A stretch of 64,000 bases of DNA from Acidimicrobiia bacterium (GCA_022821985.1 JAJECP010000021.1:1-64000), one strand, 5' to 3'. Positions 8,381 to 17,296 are shown, counted from the stretch's first letter. Notes: generated by a model from the sequence alone, not told the origin. A program made the numbers and translations.

Positions 8381-9925
8381 GTGGCGGCCACAGGCGACGG
8401 CGAGCGGCGCAGCTATTTCGTGCGCACCTACGGGTGCCAGATGAACGAGCACGACTCCGAGCGGATTGTCGGCCTGCTGGAAGCCGACGATCTTGTGGTC
8501 GCACCCACGATGGCCGACGCCGACGTGATCGTGCTCAACACCTGCTGCATCCGCGAGAACGCCGACAACAAGCTCTACGGGCAGCTCGGACACCTCAAGC
8601 GCCTCAAGGAGGAACGGCCCGAGGTGCAGATTGCTGTCGCCGGCTGCCTGGCACAGAAGGATCAGGAGCTCGTGCGCCAGCGGGCGCCCCACGTGGATGT
8701 GGTCTTCGGCACGCACAACGTGGGCCGTGCTGCCGACTTGCTGAACGAGGCCCGCGTCTCAGGACCGGTGACGGAGATCCTGGCCGAGTCCGACGAGTTC
8801 CCGTCGGCCCTGCCCGTGCGACGGGATGCCCAGCACGCTGCCTGGGTCACGATCCAGATCGGCTGCGACAACACCTGCGCGTTCTGCATTGTGCCCTCGG
8901 TGCGAGGCCGGGAGATCTCCCGACCTTTCGGCGAACTCATCGACGAGGTGCGCCGCTTGGCCGCCGATGGCGTCAGCGAGGTGACGCTGCTGGGCCAGAA
9001 CGTCAACAGCTACGGCCGCGACGTCACCTTGGCGCTCCGCCGCACGAACGGCGCCCGCACCGGGCCTGCAGCGGCGACTGCGCCGAGCAGCGATGCCGTC
9101 TCGCGACCGGCTGCGCCGGCGCGCACCGGTGCCGCGGACCCAAGGTGGCAGGCGGGCAGCCGCTGGGCCGACGGACGGCGCACGGCCCGCCCGTTGTTCG
9201 GCGATCTGCTGCGGGCGGTCGGCGCGGTCGACGGCATCGAGCGGGTGCGATTCACCAGCCCGCACCCGAAGGACCTGCGCGCCGACGTCATCGCAGCCAT
9301 GGCCGAGACGCCAGCGGTGTGCCAGCACCTGCACCTGCCGCTGCAATCCGGCAGCGACGAAGTGCTCGCCGCCATGCACCGGGGCTACACCGCCCAGCGC
9401 TACCTGGAGCGGCTGGACGCTGCCCGCGTCGGCATCGACGACCTCGCAGTCAGCACCGACATCATCGTGGGCTTTCCCGGCGAGACCGAGCGCGACTTCG
9501 CCGACACGCTCGAACTGGCGGCGGCTGCCCGATTCGACAGCGCGTTCACGTTCGTGTTCTCGCCGCGGCCGGGCACCGAAGCCGCTGAGCTGGCCGATCA
9601 GTTCGTGGACCCCCGTGTATCGGCCGAACGCATGGAGCGGCTGCGAACCGTGATCGAGCGATCAGCTCGCCTCGGCAACGAGTCACGGGTGGGTCGCATC
9701 GAAGAGGTGCTGGTGGAGGGACCGTCAAAGCGAGATCCGGGCACGCTCACCGGTCGCACCCGGCAGAACCGCCTCGTGCACTTTGCCGCTGATGAGCCGT
9801 TGCGGACGGGCACCTACGCACGGGTGCGGGTCACCGGCGCTGCCACCTTCCACCTCAGCGGTGAACTCATTGAGGTCACCGCCCCAGCGCGACACCGCAC
9901 CCGCATTCCGGTTGCTGCCCGCTGA
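8381..9925 (+). CDS. miaB: tRNA-2-methylthio-N6-isopentenyladenosine synthase MiaB
   Basis: 514 residues. The UPF0004 domain holds the three auxiliary-cluster cysteines in YGCQMN, NTCCIREN and VAGCLAQK. The radical-SAM triad is CDNTCAFC. A C-terminal TRAM domain follows. The enzyme methylthiolates i6A37 in tRNA. I chose GTG 8381 because a TAGCCT box lies 7 nt upstream (8368-8373) and homology begins a few residues later. An insertion of about 55 Ala/Arg/Pro-rich residues sits after LGQNVNSYG, before the conserved GDLLRAVGAVDGIERVRF. It is 13 bp upstream of miaA, which makes the substrate of MiaB. Confidence 0.95.
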   Translation: MAATGDGERRSYFVRTYGCQMNEHDSERIVGLLEADDLVVAPTMADADVIVLNTCCIRENADNKLYGQLGHLKRLKEERPEVQIAVAGCLAQKDQELVRQRAPHVDVVFGTHNVGRAADLLNEARVSGPVTEILAESDEFPSALPVRRDAQHAAWVTIQIGCDNTCAFCIVPSVRGREISRPFGELIDEVRRLAADGVSEVTLLGQNVNSYGRDVTLALRRTNGARTGPAAATAPSSDAVSRPAAPARTGAADPRWQAGSRWADGRRTARPLFGDLLRAVGAVDGIERVRFTSPHPKDLRADVIAAMAETPAVCQHLHLPLQSGSDEVLAAMHRGYTAQRYLERLDAARVGIDDLAVSTDIIVGFPGETERDFADTLELAAAARFDSAFTFVFSPRPGTEAAELADQFVDPRVSAERMERLRTVIERSARLGNESRVGRIEEVLVEGPSKRDPGTLTGRTRQNRLVHFAADEPLRTGTYARVRVTGAATFHLSGELIEVTAPARHRTRIPVAAR

Positions 9926-9938
9926 GAGGCGCGACGCC

Positions 9939-10958
9939 ATGGGTGGTGACAGCGGCCATCGGCCCCTGGTCATCGTGGGCCCGACGGCGTCGGGCAAGTC
10001 GGCGCTTGCGCTGGAACTGGCCAGGCGAACCCACTCGCGGCCGGACATCGCGGGTACGACGGAATTGGTGTCGGTTGACTCGATGCAGGTGTACCGGGGC
10101 ATGGACATCGGCACCGCCAAGCCCACGGCCGCTGAGCAGGCCGACGTGCCGCACCACCTCATCGACCTTGTCGATCCCGCAGAGCGGTTCACTGTGGTCG
10201 ACTACGCCACTGCGTTCGAAGCGGCCATGGCCGACATCACCGGCAGAGGCGCTGCCCCGCTGCTGGTCGGCGGCACCGGCCTGTACCTGCGTGCCGTCGT
10301 CGACGGTCTCACGCCGCCCCCCGAGTTCGCCGACATCGCCGCCGACCTCGAGGCCGAGGCCGCCGCCGTTTCCGATACGGCAGCCGAACAGGACGGGGGC
10401 GCCGCCGAGCTGCACCGTCGGCTTGCCGAGCTGGATCCTCTGGCCGCGTCGCGCATGGAGCCGACGAACCTGCGGCGGATCGTCCGAGCGCTGTCCGTGT
10501 GCTTGGGCACCGGCCGACCGTTCTCGTCATACGGTCCAGGGCTCGCGAGCTATGCGCCGGTGCCGTACAGGATCGTCGGCGTCGATATCGACCGAGACGC
10601 GCTCGATCGACGTATCGCAGAGCGCTACCGGCAGCAGATCGAGACAGGCTTCGTGGAAGAAGTCCGACAGCTCATGATCGACCACGCGCCGCACGAGTCG
10701 GAATCGTTAGCCGGTGTGGCGTCCCAGCCCCCTGCGCCGCTGTCACGCACGGCCGCTCAAGCGCTCGGATACAAGGAACTGGGTGCGCATCTGGCAGGGG
10801 AGTGCACGCTGGACGAGGCACTCGACGTTGCCATCGCACGAACCCGGCGATTTGCCCGCCGCCAGCAGCGCTGGTTCGCCCGAGACCCCAGGATCACCTG
10901 GATCCCGCACGCAAGCTCCGTGGAGATGGCAGACCGGGCAGACCAGCTCGAAGCCTGA
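9939..10958 (+). CDS. miaA: tRNA dimethylallyltransferase MiaA
   Basis: 339 residues. The P-loop is GPTASGKSALA near the N-terminus, and VSVDSMQVYRGMDIGTAKP and LVGGTGLYLRAVVDGL are family signatures. It transfers a dimethylallyl group to A37 of UNN-reading tRNAs, the step before MiaB. ATG 9939 has GAGAGG about 9 nt upstream. Earlier in-frame starts would run back into miaB. Two alanine-rich insertions in the swinging-domain region make it slightly longer than E. coli MiaA. Confidence 0.96.
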   Translation: MGGDSGHRPLVIVGPTASGKSALALELARRTHSRPDIAGTTELVSVDSMQVYRGMDIGTAKPTAAEQADVPHHLIDLVDPAERFTVVDYATAFEAAMADITGRGAAPLLVGGTGLYLRAVVDGLTPPPEFADIAADLEAEAAAVSDTAAEQDGGAAELHRRLAELDPLAASRMEPTNLRRIVRALSVCLGTGRPFSSYGPGLASYAPVPYRIVGVDIDRDALDRRIAERYRQQIETGFVEEVRQLMIDHAPHESESLAGVASQPPAPLSRTAAQALGYKELGAHLAGECTLDEALDVAIARTRRFARRQQRWFARDPRITWIPHASSVEMADRADQLEA

Positions 10959-10999
10959 CAGCTCTCGGCCCACCGAAGCCTTAAGCATTGATCGAAGGT

Positions 11000-12232
11000 T
11001 CAGCTGAGGCGGGATTCGACTATGTCGAGGGCGTCATCGGTCAGTACGGCAGCTACCCGGACACGATCGGCAGCGGCTGGACCGTAGAACTCACCCGGCG
11101 AAACGAGGATGCCCACCTCGGTGAGCAGTGTGCGAGTGAACGCCCACGCGTCGCCGTCGGGAGCCGCGGCCCAGAGGTAGAACCCGCCGCGTGGCATCGG
11201 AGGCTCGGGACCGAAGCGGCCGACGATGCGCGCGAGTCGCTCCAGCCGGTTCCGGTAGCGCTCTCGCTGTTCGGCGACGTGGACTTGGTCGGCCAGTGCT
11301 GCGACTGCCGCCGCCTGCGCAGGGCCCGGCACCATGAAGCCGGCGTGCTTGCGAACCTCTCGCAGGTAGTGGACGAGCTCGGTATCACCCGCGTAGAAAC
11401 CCACCCTCACGCCAGCCAGGTTCGACCGTTTGGAGAGCGAGTGAACCGCGACGACGCCGTCGACCTCGGCGCGCACGCTGCCGTCCGGCTCCGCGTCGCC
11501 CTCACGGCGGTCGGTGATGGCATCGTGCTGCACCGCTCCGGCCGTGCCGAGCTGCGAAGCCGGCGTGCTGGGCGCGAGGACCGTGCGCGGCGGTCCGTCC
11601 CAGGTGAACTCGGCGTAGCACTCGTCGCTGAACACCGGCACACCCCGCTCGCGTCCCCACTGCGCGGCGGCGGCGAGATCGTCCAAACCTCCGGCGGGAT
11701 TGCCGGGCGTGTTGATCCACAGCACCAGCGCCCGCTCAGCGTCGGCGTCGGATATGGCGTCGAGCTGGATCGACCAGTGCTCGTCTGCCGGCACCGGCAC
11801 AGCCCGGCAGCCAGCCAGTTCGGCTCCCATGGCGTAGCTGGGATAGCTCACTTCGGGGAACAGCACCGTGTCCCGTTCGGGGGTGCGCAGTCGCAGCCAG
11901 TGCGGCAGCCCGGCCACGAACTCCTTCGAGCCGATCGTCGCTGCTACTTCTGCAGCGCTGTTGACCTGTACGCCGAGCCGTTCCGCGCACCAACGCGCAG
12001 CAGCCTCCCGAAGCTCTGGCGTCCCGATCGATGGCGGGTAGCCGCGCTCAGAGTCCGACCCGCCCAGCGCCGCCAACACCGCCGGCGTGGGCGGATCCAC
12101 CGGCGTGCCGATGGACAGGTCGACCAGCCCGCCGTCGTGCCGATTAGCGAGCGGCTTCAGCTCGTCCAGCCGGTCATAGGGATACGGCGGCGGCACGTAT
12201 CCGGGGCGTGCGCTCACCGCATCAGTGTGCAC
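11000..12232 (-). CDS. Class I/II aminotransferase, succinyldiaminopimelate aminotransferase (DapC) type
   Basis: 410 residues of the PLP fold-type I family. NTPGNPAGG is the conserved Asn-Pro-Gly segment, VFSDECYAEF contains the PLP-pyridine Asp and Tyr, and HSLSKRSNLAGVRVGF contains the Schiff-base Lys. The overall pattern is that of actinobacterial DapC, which makes N-succinyl-LL-diaminopimelate for lysine and peptidoglycan. A dapF-like gene lies 2 kb upstream on the same strand. The GTG at 12232 overlaps the vapC end by 11 bp; GTG 12217 is an alternative without overlap. An insertion of about 20 residues precedes the active-site lysine. Confidence 0.8.
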   Translation of the reverse strand: MHTDAVSARPGYVPPPYPYDRLDELKPLANRHDGGLVDLSIGTPVDPPTPAVLAALGGSDSERGYPPSIGTPELREAAARWCAERLGVQVNSAAEVAATIGSKEFVAGLPHWLRLRTPERDTVLFPEVSYPSYAMGAELAGCRAVPVPADEHWSIQLDAISDADAERALVLWINTPGNPAGGLDDLAAAAQWGRERGVPVFSDECYAEFTWDGPPRTVLAPSTPASQLGTAGAVQHDAITDRREGDAEPDGSVRAEVDGVVAVHSLSKRSNLAGVRVGFYAGDTELVHYLREVRKHAGFMVPGPAQAAAVAALADQVHVAEQRERYRNRLERLARIVGRFGPEPPMPRGGFYLWAAAPDGDAWAFTRTLLTEVGILVSPGEFYGPAAADRVRVAAVLTDDALDIVESRLS

Positions 12233-12620
12233 TGATCGGCGTCCAGACGATCCCGTCGACGTGTTCGAAGTGTCGGTCGGCGGAGACGAGGTCGGCGCCT
12301 GTTTCCATTGCGTGGGCAGCGATCCAAATGTCGTTGGTAGGAATCGGGCGCCCCTTCGTCCGAAGCGCGGCCGCGATGCGTGAGTAACGGTCGGCGGTCA
12401 CCGGTCCGACGTCCACGAGCGAGATGCGGGGGCTGTCCAAGAATGACCGCAGTGCATCCAGGTTTTGCTCCTGACGTGAACCGCAGCGGAATCCGTGCAT
12501 CAACTCGCCGACCACGACTGCGGAGAGCAGCAGCTCACGAGCTCTCCTCACGAGCTGCGTGACTTCCTGCTGGCCTCGCATCAGCAGGGCGTAGGCATTG
12601 GTGTCAAGCAGCAGTCTCAC
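12222..12620 (-). CDS. vapC: PIN-domain toxin VapC
   Basis: 132 residues from GTG. PIN motifs are in order: LLLDTNAYALL (first Asp), SAVVVGELMHGF (Glu), TNDIWIAAHAME (Asp), and LVSADRHFEHV (last Asp). It is predicted to be a Mg-dependent endoribonuclease. It overlaps vapB by 4 bp (GTGA at 12617-12620). A longer in-frame extension upstream only reads the vapB region in the wrong frame. Confidence 0.88.
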   Translation of the reverse strand: MRLLLDTNAYALLMRGQQEVTQLVRRARELLLSAVVVGELMHGFRCGSRQEQNLDALRSFLDSPRISLVDVGPVTADRYSRIAAALRTKGRPIPTNDIWIAAHAMETGADLVSADRHFEHVDGIVWTPISAH

Positions 12621-12880
12621 TTCCAGATCGCTTCGTCGATGACGGCGAGTTCCTTCAGCACGGCATCCATCTCGTCGTATTCCTCCTGCGACCACTTGCC
12701 GATGAGATGATCGAGCGACGAGCCGATGGAGTCATCGGCACCTGCGATTTCGGACAATCCGGCGCCCTTGCGCAGCAGACGCAGCGCCGCCTTGTTCAGC
12801 GAGACGCCTTCGCGTTGAGCGAAGCGCCGCATCGCGTCCTCGAGATCGTCATCGAAACCCCTGACTGTGAGTTGCTTCAT
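12617..12880 (-). CDS. vapB: VapB-type ribbon-helix-helix antitoxin
   Basis: 87 residues. The N-terminal KQLTVRGFDDDLEDAMRRFA is an Arc/CopG ribbon-helix-helix unit, and the acidic C-terminal tail (SQEEYDEMDAVLKELAVIDE) would bind the toxin. ATG 12880 is chosen because AGGAG lies 7 nt upstream. Such antitoxins repress their own operon together with VapC. Confidence 0.85.
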   Translation of the reverse strand: MKQLTVRGFDDDLEDAMRRFAQREGVSLNKAALRLLRKGAGLSEIAGADDSIGSSLDHLIGKWSQEEYDEMDAVLKELAVIDEAIWK

Positions 12881-12895
12881 GTTCGGGCTCCTGGG

Positions 12896-12935
12896 TGAGT
12901 CAGTCATGAGTCACTATAGGTCGTCATATGACTCA
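12896..12935 (-). promoter_or_regulatory. vapBC operator/promoter region
   Basis: TGAGTCA occurs at 12896-12902 and 12907-12913, and its inverse TGACTCA at 12929-12935, flanking a TATAGT -10 candidate on the minus strand (12918-12913). The arrangement suits binding by a ribbon-helix-helix repressor over the promoter. Assignment is by position only. The region is squeezed between vapB and the stop codon of hflX. Confidence 0.45.
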
Positions 12936-12939
12936 GCCA

Positions 12940-14358
12940 TCATGCGTCAGCATCTTGAGTGCCGCTTTGGGCAGATGCCGGGCCGACGACTTCTGGCTCT
13001 TGGCTGTCGCCGGTCGCGAACTCAGCAAAGAGGCTGCGGGAGACGTCGTCGAGCCGTGCGTGCAGCAGGGTTCCGTGGTCTTCGTGCATCTCCGAGAGCA
13101 CCTCGCCTTCCCGATGGACGGCCGCCAGGACGTCGCCGCGGCTGTAGGGGATGCGCAGCTCGGTGATCTCAGTGAGGTGCCTTAGCCGGTCGCCGACAGC
13201 AAGCAGGAGTTCCTCGACGCCGTCGCCGCTGCTGGATGAGATTGCATGGGAGCCCTCATGGCGCTCCAGCAACCGCCGCACAACCTCGCCATCGGCGGCA
13301 TCGCACTTGTTGAACGCGATGAGCTCTTCGACGTCGCCGGCGCCGATCTCGCGCAGCACGGAGCGCACCACATCGATATGCATCTCCGGCTCCGCCGCTG
13401 AGGCGTCGACCAGGTGCACCAGCAGGTCGGCCTCGGCCACCTCCTCCAGCGTCGACATGAATGCCTCCACCAGTGACGTGGGCAGCTTCTTGATGAAGCC
13501 GACCGTGTCGGTGACCAGCACCGTCTCGCCGCCGGGCAATTGCAGCCGCCGGGTGGTGGCGTCGAGTGTGGCGAACAGGCGGTCTTCCACCAGCACATTG
13601 GCGCCGGTCAGGCGCCGCAGCAGGGTCGACTTGCCGGCGTTGGTGTAACCCACGATCGCGACCGTGTGGTAGCGGGAGCGCCGGCGCGACTTGCGTTGAT
13701 TCAGACGGGTCCGCCGCAGCCCGCGCAGATCCTTCTCGAGCCGCGCCAGCCGCCGCTGGATACGTCGGCGATCCACCTCGAGCTGGGTCTCGCCCGGTCC
13801 CCGTGTGCCGATGCCGCCCGCCTGCTGGGAGAGCTGCCGCCCCCGACCGCGCAGGCGGGGGAGCCGGTAGCGAAGCTGGGCCAACTCCACCTGCGCCTTG
13901 CCTTCCAGCGTTGTGGCGTTCTGGGCGAAGATGTCGAGGATCACGGCTGTGCGGTCGAGCGCAGTGCGCTTCAGAATCCGCTCCAAGTTGAACTGCTGTG
14001 CCGGCGACAGCTCGTCGTCGAACACCACGGTGTCGGCGTCGTGCTCCAGCGACGCATCCAAGATCTCGTCGGCCTTCCCCCGTCCCACGAACGTCGCCGG
14101 GTCGGGCGCATCCCGCCGCTGAACAATTCGCTCCACCGAGTCTGCGCCCGCTGTGTCCACCAACCGTTCCAGCTCGTCAAGATTGGCGTCCACCTCGTCA
14201 GCAGTCCGCTCCGCCAGCTGTACCCCCACCAACACGATCTGCTCCCGAAATGCCCGATCAATCAGCCCCGACTCAGCCCCCCCAAACTCCCCAAAACCCC
14301 CACGATGACTCTCGTCGTCTCGGCGGTCGCTCGTCGGGGTTTGGGCCTTCTCGTCCAT
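12940..14358 (-). CDS. hflX: Ribosome-associated GTPase HflX
   Basis: 472 residues. The HflX N-terminal domain (VGRGKADEI, VVFDDELSPAQQFNLE) is followed by the Gly-rich linker RGRGRQLSQQAGGIGTRGPG and the GTPase domain with G1 GYTNAGKST, G3 DTVGF and G4 NKCD. HflX splits stalled or heat-damaged ribosomes into subunits. The ATG overlaps the dapF stop (TGATG), so the two genes are co-transcribed and coupled. Confidence 0.95.
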   Translation of the reverse strand: MDEKAQTPTSDRRDDESHRGGFGEFGGAESGLIDRAFREQIVLVGVQLAERTADEVDANLDELERLVDTAGADSVERIVQRRDAPDPATFVGRGKADEILDASLEHDADTVVFDDELSPAQQFNLERILKRTALDRTAVILDIFAQNATTLEGKAQVELAQLRYRLPRLRGRGRQLSQQAGGIGTRGPGETQLEVDRRRIQRRLARLEKDLRGLRRTRLNQRKSRRRSRYHTVAIVGYTNAGKSTLLRRLTGANVLVEDRLFATLDATTRRLQLPGGETVLVTDTVGFIKKLPTSLVEAFMSTLEEVAEADLLVHLVDASAAEPEMHIDVVRSVLREIGAGDVEELIAFNKCDAADGEVVRRLLERHEGSHAISSSSGDGVEELLLAVGDRLRHLTEITELRIPYSRGDVLAAVHREGEVLSEMHEDHGTLLHARLDDVSRSLFAEFATGDSQEPEVVGPASAQSGTQDADA

Positions 14359-15503
14359 CAGGGCTTCGGCTCGGTCATCGCGGCGAGGTCATGGAGCAAC
14401 GCCGGTAGCTGGTCAAGCCGCAAACAGAGGTCGGTCTCGATCCGTTCTGCTTCGACTCCCAGCTGTGGTCGGACAAAGTCCTCGCGAAGTATCGGGACAC
14501 AATCGACCCAGTACCGAAAGCCAGAACCGCTATCGCCGGGAAAGGGTGCCGTTCGCATGTCAACCCGGTACCGATTCGGCGGCATGACGTCGACGTCTTC
14601 GGCAGATACGCGTGGCGGATCGTTCAGGCTGCGCACGAATCCCCACCGGTGAGCGAGCGTCGCCGCCACTACGGAGCCGCTGCCGCAGGAAACAGTCAAT
14701 CCTGCGCCGCGCTCCCACACCGACATCATCAGTGTCCATGCCTGCTCCGGCCGGACGGGGTTCATCGAATATGGCCAGATGAACTCGACATTTATGCCGG
14801 TTGAGAAGTACGCCTCGTAGGTACGTCCGAGCCGTGCAACTAGGTCACCTAACTCGGCGGCATGGTTGCCTAGTTCCGAAGTAGGACTGTCCAAGGGCGG
14901 ACGCGCAAGCGCGATGACCAAGTGCGGGTTCCCCACGTCTCCGGTGCCGAGATGACGCAGATCGCCGCCAAAACTGCTGGTGATGCGCTCTTCCAGCTCC
15001 CGTGGGATCTCTGGACCGCGCCCCACCTTCCTCATGGCGACATGGATGAAGCGACCCTTTGAGTTCGGCCTGTTCTTCGAGCCGATGTCACTTGAGTTGA
15101 TGGTGCAGTACTGCGTGCCGGCGTCTGTCTCGAACGGCACCACACCCGCCGGAACGATCCCGGAATCGAAAGACGCCAGAGCGAGGCATGCCAGTCCGTT
15201 GCCGCTGGTCTCTGCGAATGAACCGTCAGCGTTGAGCAAGTGCATGCGGACGCCATCTGCCGGTCGGCCATCGACAGCGTCATGCACGCCGACGATGAAT
15301 CCGTCAGCGCCTCGCGAATGCACGTAGCCCGGACGAGCGCCGACTCCAAGAAGCCGATCACAGATGGCCAGCGCCACATCAGGGAGCGTCTGTCCGTGGG
15401 CGGCCAGAGACGCGTCAAAGTCAAGCAGTTCGCGTTCGGTCAGCAAGGCAATCAGGAAGTCGTTGCCTTGGGCCTCGTAACGGGAGAGCCGTAGTTCCTC
15501 CAC
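14358..15503 (-). CDS. dapF: Diaminopimelate epimerase (DapF) homologue with Ser in place of the first catalytic Cys
   Basis: 381 residues, about 100 longer than typical DapF. The fold signatures are present: QGNDF near residue 12, NADGSFAETSGNG (91-103) and WERGAGLTVSCGSGS (second catalytic Cys at 273). In classical DapF the first motif reads N-x-D-G-S-x4-C-G-N with a conserved Arg three residues after that Asn. Here Ser100 replaces the Cys, and Ala replaces the Arg. The enzyme converts LL- to meso-diaminopimelate using a two-cysteine acid/base pair, so activity is uncertain. I chose GTG 15503 because homology begins at once and a GACAAT box lies 6 nt upstream. It leads the dapF-hflX unit. 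Confidence 0.7.
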   Translation of the reverse strand: MEELRLSRYEAQGNDFLIALLTERELLDFDASLAAHGQTLPDVALAICDRLLGVGARPGYVHSRGADGFIVGVHDAVDGRPADGVRMHLLNADGSFAETSGNGLACLALASFDSGIVPAGVVPFETDAGTQYCTINSSDIGSKNRPNSKGRFIHVAMRKVGRGPEIPRELEERITSSFGGDLRHLGTGDVGNPHLVIALARPPLDSPTSELGNHAAELGDLVARLGRTYEAYFSTGINVEFIWPYSMNPVRPEQAWTLMMSVWERGAGLTVSCGSGSVVAATLAHRWGFVRSLNDPPRVSAEDVDVMPPNRYRVDMRTAPFPGDSGSGFRYWVDCVPILREDFVRPQLGVEAERIETDLCLRLDQLPALLHDLAAMTEPKP

Positions 15504-15576
15504 CGCTCCATTGTCACACCTGGACCCTGAAATCCACGAGCGAATTGCATCACAAGGTGAACGACCGGACCGCCGA

Positions 15577-15692
15577 GGGGTGGGCGGGGGCAGGGGTGCC
15601 CACGCGCAGTTCGCAGCGCCACAGCCCATCCACCCTGTTACGGGCGGCGCTGCGCTTGTTTGAGCATGGGTGCGCCTGCTCCCGCCCACCCC
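15577..15692. repeat. 116-bp nested inverted repeat between SDR and dapF
   Basis: The outer arms, 15577-15594 and 15675-15692, are 18 bp each and complementary at 17 of 18 positions. Inside, CGCAGCGCC (15612-15620) pairs perfectly with GGCGCTGCG (15646-15654). The element lies downstream of the SDR stop and upstream of dapF, both on the minus strand. It could be a large factor-independent terminator, a structured RNA, or a MITE-like relic. No target-site duplication is obvious. Confidence 0.6.
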
Positions 15693-15719
15693 GGACGACA
15701 GCGGCCAGCACCCAAGGCG

Positions 15720-16679
15720 CTACGTGGTGGGTTCGCGCTGGCCGTAGTTCTTGAAGGTGTCCCCGATCGAGGTGGCTACCGAAGCCAGCTTCGAACGGCC
15801 CTCGTTCAGCCGGGGAGCCATGGCGGTCAGACCTTCGACGGTCCAGCGCCCCTCAGTGACGATGATGTCGTCATCGGCGAGTGACCAGCCCTGATAGAGG
15901 CCGACCTCGTTGGCGCCCACATGGAATACCCCGCCTGTGAACGGGCAGTCTTCGGTTGAGAGGTACGCCACCAGCGGGCTGACGTTTGCCGGGTCGTACA
16001 CATCGAACTGCGCGGGGTCGTCGGGCGCCTTCACCACGTCGCCCAGCCCGGGCGTCTGCAGCGTCAGGCGGGTGCGTGCCACCGGCGCCAGGCAGTTGAC
16101 GCGCACGCTGTAGCGGGCGAGTTCGCCGGCTGCCACGAGCGTCATCGCAGCAATGCCCGCCTTGGCGCCCGTGTAGTTGAACTGACCCAGGTTGCCGAGC
16201 ATCGCGCCCGATGCCGTATTGATGATCGAGCCGTTGACTTCCTTGCCCGCCTTGGACTGCTCGCGCCAATACGCAGCCGCCCACCGGGTCGGGCAGAAGT
16301 GGCCCTTCATGTGCACTTCCACGACGGCATCCCACTCCGGCTCGGTCATGTTGACCACGACACGGTCGCGCAGGATCCCTGCGTTGTTGACCAGCACGTG
16401 CAGGTCGCCGAAGGCCTCGACGGCCTGATTCACCATGCGCTGGGCGCCCTCCCAGTCGGTGACGCTGTCGCCGTTCGCTACGGCCTCACCGCCCATGGCC
16501 TCGATCTCGGACACCACCTCTTGCGCTGGTCCCTGGTCTGCGCCGGTGCCGTCGGCGGAGCCGCCGAGATCGTTCACGACGATCTTCGCCCCCTCCGACG
16601 CCATCAGCAGCGCATGCTCACGGCCGATGCCGCGGCCGGCGCCGGTGATCAGCACGACACGTCCGTCGAGTGCACCCAT
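15720..16679 (-). CDS. Short-chain dehydrogenase/reductase (3-hydroxyacyl-CoA dehydrogenase-like)
   Basis: 319 residues, longer than the classical ~250. The NAD-binding motif is TGAGRGIG, followed by VVNDLGGSADG, LVNNAGI, the catalytic Ser in NTASGAMLG and YTGAK (Tyr/Lys). The NDLGG turn and long C-terminus resemble the dehydrogenase part of peroxisomal multifunctional enzyme type 2, so a role in oxidation of acyl-CoA or steroid-type hydroxyls is likely. GGGAGA precedes the ATG by about 5 nt. It lies directly downstream of tRNA-Gly on the same strand. Confidence 0.85.
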   Translation of the reverse strand: MGALDGRVVLITGAGRGIGREHALLMASEGAKIVVNDLGGSADGTGADQGPAQEVVSEIEAMGGEAVANGDSVTDWEGAQRMVNQAVEAFGDLHVLVNNAGILRDRVVVNMTEPEWDAVVEVHMKGHFCPTRWAAAYWREQSKAGKEVNGSIINTASGAMLGNLGQFNYTGAKAGIAAMTLVAAGELARYSVRVNCLAPVARTRLTLQTPGLGDVVKAPDDPAQFDVYDPANVSPLVAYLSTEDCPFTGGVFHVGANEVGLYQGWSLADDDIIVTEGRWTVEGLTAMAPRLNEGRSKLASVATSIGDTFKNYGQREPTT

Positions 16680-16701
16680 GTTGTTCTCCCGTGATGGAAC
16701 T

Positions 16702-16778
16702 TGGAGCGGATGACCGGGGTCGAACCGGCGACCTCAACCTTGGCAAGGTTGCGCTCTAACCAACTGAGCTACATCCGC
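16702..16778 (-). tRNA. tRNA-Gly (GCC), CCA encoded
   Basis: On the minus strand the acceptor arm GCGGATG (16778-16772) pairs with CATCCGC. The D-arm AGCTCAGTTGG, anticodon loop TTGCCAA (anticodon GCC) and TPsiC arm GGTTCGA are all present. After the discriminator T the genome encodes CCA (16704-16702). Confidence 0.95.
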
Positions 16779-16865
16779 GTGGGCCGATCACTGTAGCAAG
16801 CACCTGCCGGAGCGACGCGTCAGATCGACCCGCCTCAGCGCTCGCGCAGTGCCGTTGCGGCAGCG

Positions 16866-17090
16866 CTATTCCGTTGGTGAGCGCAGGTCGATGCGCAGCG
16901 TCAGGATGCCGTCGGCGAGCGCGGCCTCGGCGTCGCCGATCATGGCGAAGTCCATGAAGTCCAGCTCTGCCTGGCGGATGAAGTGGCGCCGTTCCTCGCC
17001 GCCGATGGCGGGCAGATTCCGCTTCCGGACGGCCTGAGCGCGCTCGGCGAATCGATCGATCATCTCCTGCGGGTCGAAGGTGTCGCTCAT
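16866..17090 (-). CDS. Small hypothetical protein (74 aa)
   Basis: A charged, apparently soluble and mostly helical protein (FDPQEMIDRFAERAQAVRKR, then a Gly-Gly turn). I do not recognise the family. Its ATG overlaps the stop of the small membrane protein gene by 4 bp (ATGA), so it is the last gene of a metX-led operon. Confidence 0.65.
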   Translation of the reverse strand: MSDTFDPQEMIDRFAERAQAVRKRNLPAIGGEERRHFIRQAELDFMDFAMIGDAEAALADGILTLRIDLRSPTE

Positions 17091-17296
17091 GGAGCCTCCC
17101 CTACGGTGCTGTCTTCACCTTGCCACTGATCCGGGGCTGTTCGCCGCAGGTACACGAAGAAGCCCACGGCGCACGCAACGGTCAGCAGTGCGCACAGCGC
17201 GACCAGCAGCCACCACACCGTCAGGCCCGAGCCGACTGCCTCGGAGGGCACGCTGGTATGCCCATCGGCCAGCAGTGCCAAGCCCACGCCGATCAA
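17087..17296 (-). CDS. Small single-pass membrane protein (69 aa)
   Basis: One strong transmembrane helix (about residues 25-50, VWWLLVALCALLTVACAVGF) followed by a basic YLRR stop-transfer and a short acidic tail. The TTG start overlaps the metX stop (TTGA), and a GTG three codons later is an alternative start. Its position between metX and another small gene, both with overlaps, argues that it is translated. Function unknown. Confidence 0.6.
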   Translation of the reverse strand: MIGVGLALLADGHTSVPSEAVGSGLTVWWLLVALCALLTVACAVGFFVYLRRTAPDQWQGEDSTVGEAP

